Part shown: one piece after another, positions 7,152 through 10,149 of the stretch
Position numbering within the stretch: the first letter of the stretch is position 1
Layout of the letters: each line of letters begins with the position of its first letter
Origin: Flavobacteriales bacterium
Lineage (GTDB): Bacteria > Bacteroidota > Bacteroidia > Flavobacteriales > TMED113
Length of the DNA stretch: 10,149 bases
Direction of reading: 5' to 3'
NCBI GenBank assembly: GCA_002696965.1
Contig: NZUB01000022.1
Coordinates: 1-10,149, forward strand
The notes under the pieces: generated by a model
What the model saw: the letters and a program-made list of their open reading frames with translations, nothing else
What the model was told of the DNA's origin: nothing
Databases searched by the model: none
Program-made: the position numbers and the translations under genes

Positions 7152-7192
7152 ATTTATAATAATTCTAAATATTATTTATAATATTTCTAAAT
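7152..7192. promoter_or_regulatory. Two tandem 19-bp operator-like boxes (B and C)
   Basis: ATTTATAATAATTCTAAAT (7152-7170) and ATTTATAATATTTCTAAAT (7174-7192) differ at a single base and repeat with a 22-bp period, about two DNA turns, so bound dimers would sit on the same helix face. Box B is a near-perfect palindrome with one mismatched pair. Its core TTATAAT-A-ATTCTAA differs by one base from the PerR-type 7-1-7 sequence TTATAATnATTATAA of the Fur family. Box B covers the spacer and -33 region of the predicted promoter. With box A these make three sites for the same presumed regulator of the iron-type operon. Confidence 0.65.
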
Positions 7193-7212
7193 AAGAATAT
7201 AGTATTGTAAAA

Positions 7213-7440
7213 CTAAGTGGATTTACCCTTATTATCACCGTCTACCCACTTACCTTTTTTGACCTGACCAAGATATTTGACAATTTTGTTTTTTGAATAC
7301 ATTTCCATAGCACGCTCAACCTCTTCCATACTTTTTCTAATAATTTTAATGGCAGATGTGGCTCCATGAGTTCTTAATTCTATATAAAAGCCGTCTCTTA
7401 ATTTTGGTGGCTGCGTAGATGGTCTACCTCTTTTTTGCAT
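7213..7440 (-). CDS. Small conserved-looking protein with RGRP N-terminus, function unknown
   Basis: A 75-residue basic protein. The start MQKRGRPS contains RGRP at residues 4-7, the core of the AT-hook that inserts into the minor groove of AT-rich DNA. A segment PPKLRDGFYIELR (11-23) and a probable strand-helix unit, SAIKIIRKSMEEVERAMEMY (29-48), follow, then a Lys/Gly-rich tail. I have the impression of similar small proteins in other Bacteroidota but cannot name a family. There is no signal peptide or membrane segment, so it is expected to be cytoplasmic, perhaps nucleic-acid binding. It lies on the same strand upstream of the iron-type operon, but the operator/promoter region separates them, so it is probably its own transcription unit. 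The composition is typical of a real gene, unlike nearby shadow frames. Confidence 0.75.
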   Translation of the reverse strand: MQKRGRPSTQPPKLRDGFYIELRTHGATSAIKIIRKSMEEVERAMEMYSKNKIVKYLGQVKKGKWVDGDNKGKST

Positions 7441-7558
7441 ATAACAGCAATATAGTATAAAATTCTTATTATAATAATATTTTTAATAAATATTTAATAA
7501 CAAAATCAATATAATTTTCTAATATGTATATTTATATAATAATTAAAATATTATCATC
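7441..7558. other. Divergent AT-only intergenic region
   Basis: This 118-bp gap separates the divergent starts of the RGRP protein and the dioxygenase and should hold both promoters. It is nearly all A/T. TTATTATAATAA (7466-7477) is a perfect 12-bp palindrome, and AATATTT-N5-AAATATT (7476-7494) is a 7-5-7 inverted repeat; both may be compositional chance. No exact TAnnTTTG element is present; the closest plus-strand match is TAATTTTC at 7512-7519. Confidence 0.4.
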
Positions 7559-8470
7559 TTGATTAATTATAGACGTTTTTTTATAAAAACACTACTTAAA
7601 CTAGGTTTAATTAGTTTACTTCCAGGTAAAATATTCGCACTTAATGATATAGAAGATTGCGATATAACTACAGATGATATTGAAGGTCCTTATTATGCCG
7701 GAAATTACACCAACTCATATAATATTACACCATTCAATATAGATGATCCTGCTCAAAATTTCCTAATAATATCTGGAACAGTATATGCAGAAGATTGTAA
7801 AACCCCTATTCCTAATGCTGTAGTTGAAATTTGGCATGCAAACCAAGGGGTTTATGACATTGATACTAACCAATACTTAGACTCTGAATATGAAGATGAT
7901 TTTTATAGAGGACAAATTAATACAGATAGTGCCGGAAATTATTCTTTTTTAACGGTCCTTCCTGGCAAATATCCAAATGGGTCATATTATAGACCGAGTC
8001 ACATTCATTATAAAACTTCCTATTTAGATACTGAATTAACAACACAAGTATATTTTGAAGGTGATACTAGCATTCCTATAGATCCTTGGGCATCAAATCC
8101 AAATGCAACAAATAGAATTATTTCATTATTTACAGATGCCAACAATGTATTAAATGGTGTTTTTGACATAAATCTAAATATTAAACCTGAAAACATTAAC
8201 AATACTTACCTCAAAGAACAAGACAAAATTATTAAATCAATTTGGCCAAATCCAATTAACCAAAACACGACTATCATACTAAATAAGTATGAAAAAAACA
8301 CACAAATTAAGATATATGATATTAATGGCCAGATAATTACCAGAAAAACTATATTAGGCACAGAAATCAAACTAATGAATATTATTAAAAAACCACTAAC
8401 AAAAGGATTTTATATACTTCAAATATCCACCCCAAATGGCTTAAAAGAAGTAAAAAGATTTATAGTTTAA
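7559..8470 (+). CDS. Secreted intradiol ring-cleavage dioxygenase with T9SS sorting domain
   Basis: A 303-residue protein. Residues 1-28 are an export signal with a twin-arginine-like YRRFFIK. The dioxygenase domain (about 35-210) resembles protocatechuate 3,4-dioxygenase and secreted relatives: EGPYY (42-46), ISGTVYAEDCKTPIPNAVVE (71-90), IWHANQGVYD, FYRGQINTDSAGNYSF (115-130), TVLPGKYP (132-139) and RPSHIHY (145-151). The four expected ferric-iron ligands are present: Y99, Y138, H148 and H150. Such enzymes open catechol-type rings between the two hydroxyls using O2. Residues about 227-303 form a type A T9SS sorting domain (IWPNP, IKIYDINGQII, GFYILQI, KEVKRFIV), so the enzyme is probably released or surface-anchored. 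The start is TTG at 7559; an in-frame stop lies 15 bp upstream, with only ATT/ATC codons between and no nearby ATG. The extracellular aromatic substrate is unknown. Confidence 0.9.
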   Translation: MINYRRFFIKTLLKLGLISLLPGKIFALNDIEDCDITTDDIEGPYYAGNYTNSYNITPFNIDDPAQNFLIISGTVYAEDCKTPIPNAVVEIWHANQGVYDIDTNQYLDSEYEDDFYRGQINTDSAGNYSFLTVLPGKYPNGSYYRPSHIHYKTSYLDTELTTQVYFEGDTSIPIDPWASNPNATNRIISLFTDANNVLNGVFDINLNIKPENINNTYLKEQDKIIKSIWPNPINQNTTIILNKYEKNTQIKIYDINGQIITRKTILGTEIKLMNIIKKPLTKGFYILQISTPNGLKEVKRFIV

Positions 8471-8489
8471 AATATTTTAACAAATACTA

Positions 8490-8516
8490 ATTATATAATA
8501 TTATATAATATCTTTG
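8490..8516 (+). promoter_or_regulatory. 20-bp perfect palindrome abutting a -7 box
   Basis: ATTATATAATATTATATAAT (8490-8509) is a perfect palindrome made of two copies of ATTATATAAT. It is immediately followed by, and shares one base with, TATCTTTG (8509-8516), an exact TAnnTTTG -7 match. The ATG of the membrane protein gene is at 8528, so the leader would be only a few bases. No TTG -33 is visible. It could be a promoter with an overlapping operator, but low complexity (A/T only) means chance is possible. Confidence 0.4.
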
Positions 8517-8527
8517 TTACATTCATT

Positions 8528-8983
8528 ATGGAAACAACTCAAATTTTAATAATTATTGCTGCCATTGTATTATCATTTATGGTACTCAAATTCGTTACAA
8601 AATTATTATTTAGACTAATTATTGTACTAATTGTATTGATTGTGTTTTATATGGGATATCAACATTTCTCAGGAACTAATATCTTCGATAATATATCTAA
8701 ATTATGTCAAAATGATAAAGATCTAAAATGTGTCTGCTTCACAACACCTATTTTAGATGACATAAATAATCGCTTCACAAATGAAGAGATAGAAAAAATA
8801 AAAACAAATAAATTAAAATGCAATATAGAGTTTGGAAGATCATTTCGAGCAAAAGAATCAGAAATTAAAAAATGCTTTGAACAGTATGGTGAAACATCTA
8901 TTTTAGAAGAAATTCTTAGTGAAATTAAGATAAAAAACTTTCTCTTTAAAAATACAAATAAAGAAAAGAACGGAAATGACTAA
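8528..8983 (+). CDS. Two-helix membrane protein of unknown function with Cys-containing domain
   Basis: A 151-residue protein I do not recognise. The N-terminus has two adjacent hydrophobic helices (about 5-20 and 28-44) with a short Lys/Arg-containing linker, followed by a soluble domain of about 100 residues. This domain has five cysteines (C60, C68, C70, C98, C116), including CVC at 68-70, suggesting disulfides if it faces the periplasm or a metal site if not. The rest is charged and helix-prone (EEIEKIKTNK, SEIKKCFEQYG, ILEEILSEIK). The Lys-rich linker between the helices suggests an inside-facing loop with both ends outside, but this is weak. Its last 8 bp overlap the GH25 start, so the two are co-translated; a link to cell-wall turnover is guesswork. 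Confidence 0.75.
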   Translation: METTQILIIIAAIVLSFMVLKFVTKLLFRLIIVLIVLIVFYMGYQHFSGTNIFDNISKLCQNDKDLKCVCFTTPILDDINNRFTNEEIEKIKTNKLKCNIEFGRSFRAKESEIKKCFEQYGETSILEEILSEIKIKNFLFKNTNKEKNGND

Positions 8984-9686
8984 ATACTATAGCATAATAC
9001 TGCTATATATCACCTTAATTAGCTGTAATAAAAATTGCGATTTATACAAAAATAAATATCCTATTTTTGGCATAGATGTTTCACATTACCAAGATGATAG
9101 AACCCAAATTAACTGGGAAAAAGTCCAAAAAAACAATAATCCCAAAATTGATTTTGTGTATATAAGAACAACTATGGGAAAAAATGGAACTGATAATTCA
9201 TTTAATCACAATATTCAAGAACTTAAAAAATTAGGTATGCCCTTTGGCATCTATCATTATTTTAGACCAAATGAAAATGCTATCGATCAGTTTGCAAATT
9301 TTAAAAAACACAACTCTATTTTTGGAAAACTTCCACCCGCAGTCGATGTAGAAGAAAATAGTGAATTTGGAAGTAAATACTTCAAAAAAGAACTTTTGAT
9401 TTTTTTAAATTTAATTGAAAAAGAATACAATATTAAACCTATTATTTATGCCCCTCAAAAATTTTACAATTTGTACCTATGGAAAGATTTTCAAAATTAT
9501 GATTTTTGGATTGCAAGACAACATGGTATTAATGATTTACCCAACAATAATAAAATAGGAAAGAACCCCAACTTATTGGGTTTCAAATGCCCAGTAATTT
9601 GGCAATATAGTGGCACAGGAAAAGTTAATGGGATCAATTCAAAAGTAGACCTCAACATAACATCGAAAGCTATTTGGGGTTATTAA
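8976..9686 (+). CDS. GH25 lysozyme-like lipoprotein
   Basis: A 236-residue predicted lipoprotein with a short signal peptide and lipobox LISC (C17). The rest is a glycoside hydrolase family 25 (muramidase) barrel: FGIDVSHYQ (31-39), INWEKVQ (45-51), VYIRTTMGKNGTDNSF (61-76), MPFGIYHYFRP (88-98), PPAVDVEEN (120-128), KPIIYAPQKFY, YDFWIARQHG, and PVIWQYSGTGKVNGI near the end. The catalytic pair of the family, DxE, is present as D124 and E126. GH25 enzymes cleave the MurNAc-GlcNAc bond of peptidoglycan; a lipid anchor would place it in the periplasm or at the surface. The residues after C17 (NKNCD) do not look like a surface export signal, so a periplasmic face is more likely. The start overlaps the upstream membrane protein by 8 bp, and the end overlaps the converging lamin-tail gene by 17 bp. 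Confidence 0.92.
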   Translation: MTKYYSIILLYITLISCNKNCDLYKNKYPIFGIDVSHYQDDRTQINWEKVQKNNNPKIDFVYIRTTMGKNGTDNSFNHNIQELKKLGMPFGIYHYFRPNENAIDQFANFKKHNSIFGKLPPAVDVEENSEFGSKYFKKELLIFLNLIEKEYNIKPIIYAPQKFYNLYLWKDFQNYDFWIARQHGINDLPNNNKIGKNPNLLGFKCPVIWQYSGTGKVNGINSKVDLNITSKAIWGY

Positions 9687-10149
9687 TTTTCAATTGTTTT
9701 AAAACAGATCCATCATTATACACTTTTATTAAAAAATGTCCCTCACAATGATTTCTACCTAACAAATCAAAAGTGGATATCAACTTTTTATTACCCAACT
9801 CACTGTCTATCAATACAGAAGCTAATTCATTATTTGCGAAAAATGTTGGATTTTGAATCACAAAACTCCCAATACCATTTGGCACTCTTGCATAGCCCAT
9901 ATCAGTTTGTTGTTGTCCAAATACAACTTCATCTAAGATATTACCATTACTATCAGAAAGATATACCTGCTCACCACTAGCAGATAATTTAAAAGTAGCA
10001 TGCATATTACTTTGCTCTTCTTCATCATCATCTGCCCATACTATAACATAACTATCAGGGGCTAAAATTAAATTCGGAAAAGTATATTTATCGAGTTCTA
10101 AGATATTATCCGACAAATGCAAACCCTCTAAATTAACACTTTCAGACCC
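9670..10149 (-). CDS. C-terminal part of a lamin-tail-domain secreted protein (runs off right edge)
   Basis: The minus-strand frame is open from the window edge to TAG at 9670-9672, giving 159 residues with no start in the window. The frame continues above 10122 (GSESVNLEGLHLSDN), so the TTG there is an internal Leu codon, not a start. The fragment matches a lamin tail domain: VNLEGLHLSDN, YTFPNLILAPDSYVIVWADD, HATFKLSASGEQVYLSDSNG, ILDEVVFGQQQTDMGYARVP and IQNPTFFANN. After it comes a short T9SS-type tail with STFDLLGR, FLIKVYNDGSVLKQ and NNPK. In Bacteroidota such domains commonly close large secreted proteins, adhesins or hydrolases. The catalytic or main part is outside the window. The gene converges with and overlaps the GH25 gene by 17 bp. 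Confidence 0.88.
   Translation of the reverse strand, partial: GSESVNLEGLHLSDNILELDKYTFPNLILAPDSYVIVWADDDEEEQSNMHATFKLSASGEQVYLSDSNGNILDEVVFGQQQTDMGYARVPNGIGSFVIQNPTFFANNELASVLIDSELGNKKLISTFDLLGRNHCEGHFLIKVYNDGSVLKQLKINNPK

Noticed and set aside
8020..8202. Minus-strand open frame inside the dioxygenase gene
   Set aside because: Antisense to the dioxygenase and its conserved ligand region; no independent support.
10120..10122. TTG as the start of the rightmost minus-strand gene
   Set aside because: The reading frame continues in lamin-tail-like sequence to the window edge, so this is an internal leucine codon and the gene is 5' truncated.
1..10149. CRISPR arrays, tRNA/rRNA genes, insertion sequences, phage or toxin-antitoxin genes
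   Set aside because: Looked for on both strands; no regularly spaced repeats, no structured RNA gene patterns and no transposase, integrase or toxin-like proteins are visible.

Overview
This window comes from a very AT-rich member of the Bacteroidota, most likely a marine flavobacterium (Flavobacteriales). The evidence is several Bacteroidota hallmarks together: a type IX secretion (T9SS) C-terminal sorting domain on one secreted protein and probably on a second, lipoproteins with acidic residues right after the lipid cysteine, a FecA-type TonB-dependent receptor, imelysin/DUF4856 lipoproteins, possible -7 promoter elements of the TAnnTTTG type, and no visible Shine-Dalgarno sequences. I cannot assign a genus.

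Layout. Positions 1-96 (minus strand) hold the start of a secreted protein that runs off the left edge. A 26-bp-period tandem repeat lies just upstream of it in an otherwise featureless AT-rich gap (97-355). Positions 356-7082 (minus strand) form one tight six-gene cluster. In order of transcription it encodes a DUF4856 lipoprotein, an imelysin-family lipoprotein, a vitamin K-dependent gamma-carboxylase-like (HTTM) membrane protein, a FecA-like TonB-dependent receptor, a DCC-family (DUF393) thiol-disulfide protein and a small NTF2-fold protein. The last five genes are separated by -20 to +12 bp. Upstream of the first gene (7108-7192) are three copies of a 19-bp operator-like palindrome, ATTTAnA-N5-TnTAAAT, flanking a good -7 box. 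This suggests metal (iron) repression by a Fur/PerR- or DtxR-type regulator. A 14-bp perfect inverted repeat sits between DUF4856 and imelysin.

Further right is a small minus-strand gene with an RGRP (AT-hook-like) N-terminus (7213-7440). Divergent from it are a secreted intradiol ring-cleavage dioxygenase with a T9SS tail (7559-8470), a two-helix membrane protein of unknown function (8528-8983) overlapping a GH25 lysozyme-like lipoprotein (8976-9686), and finally the C-terminal part of a minus-strand lamin-tail-domain secreted protein that runs off the right edge.

The most interesting part is the 356-7082 cluster. Surface lipoproteins of the imelysin type and a FecA-like receptor point to iron (or another metal complex) capture and uptake. 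The same transcript also encodes a homologue of the vertebrate vitamin K-dependent carboxylase that keeps the key Asn-His and Lys residues, plus a CxxC thiol protein that could be its redox partner. What a carboxylase/epoxidase-type enzyme does in iron acquisition is not obvious, and it is the best candidate here for an under-described system. This functional link is inference from gene order and apparent co-regulation.
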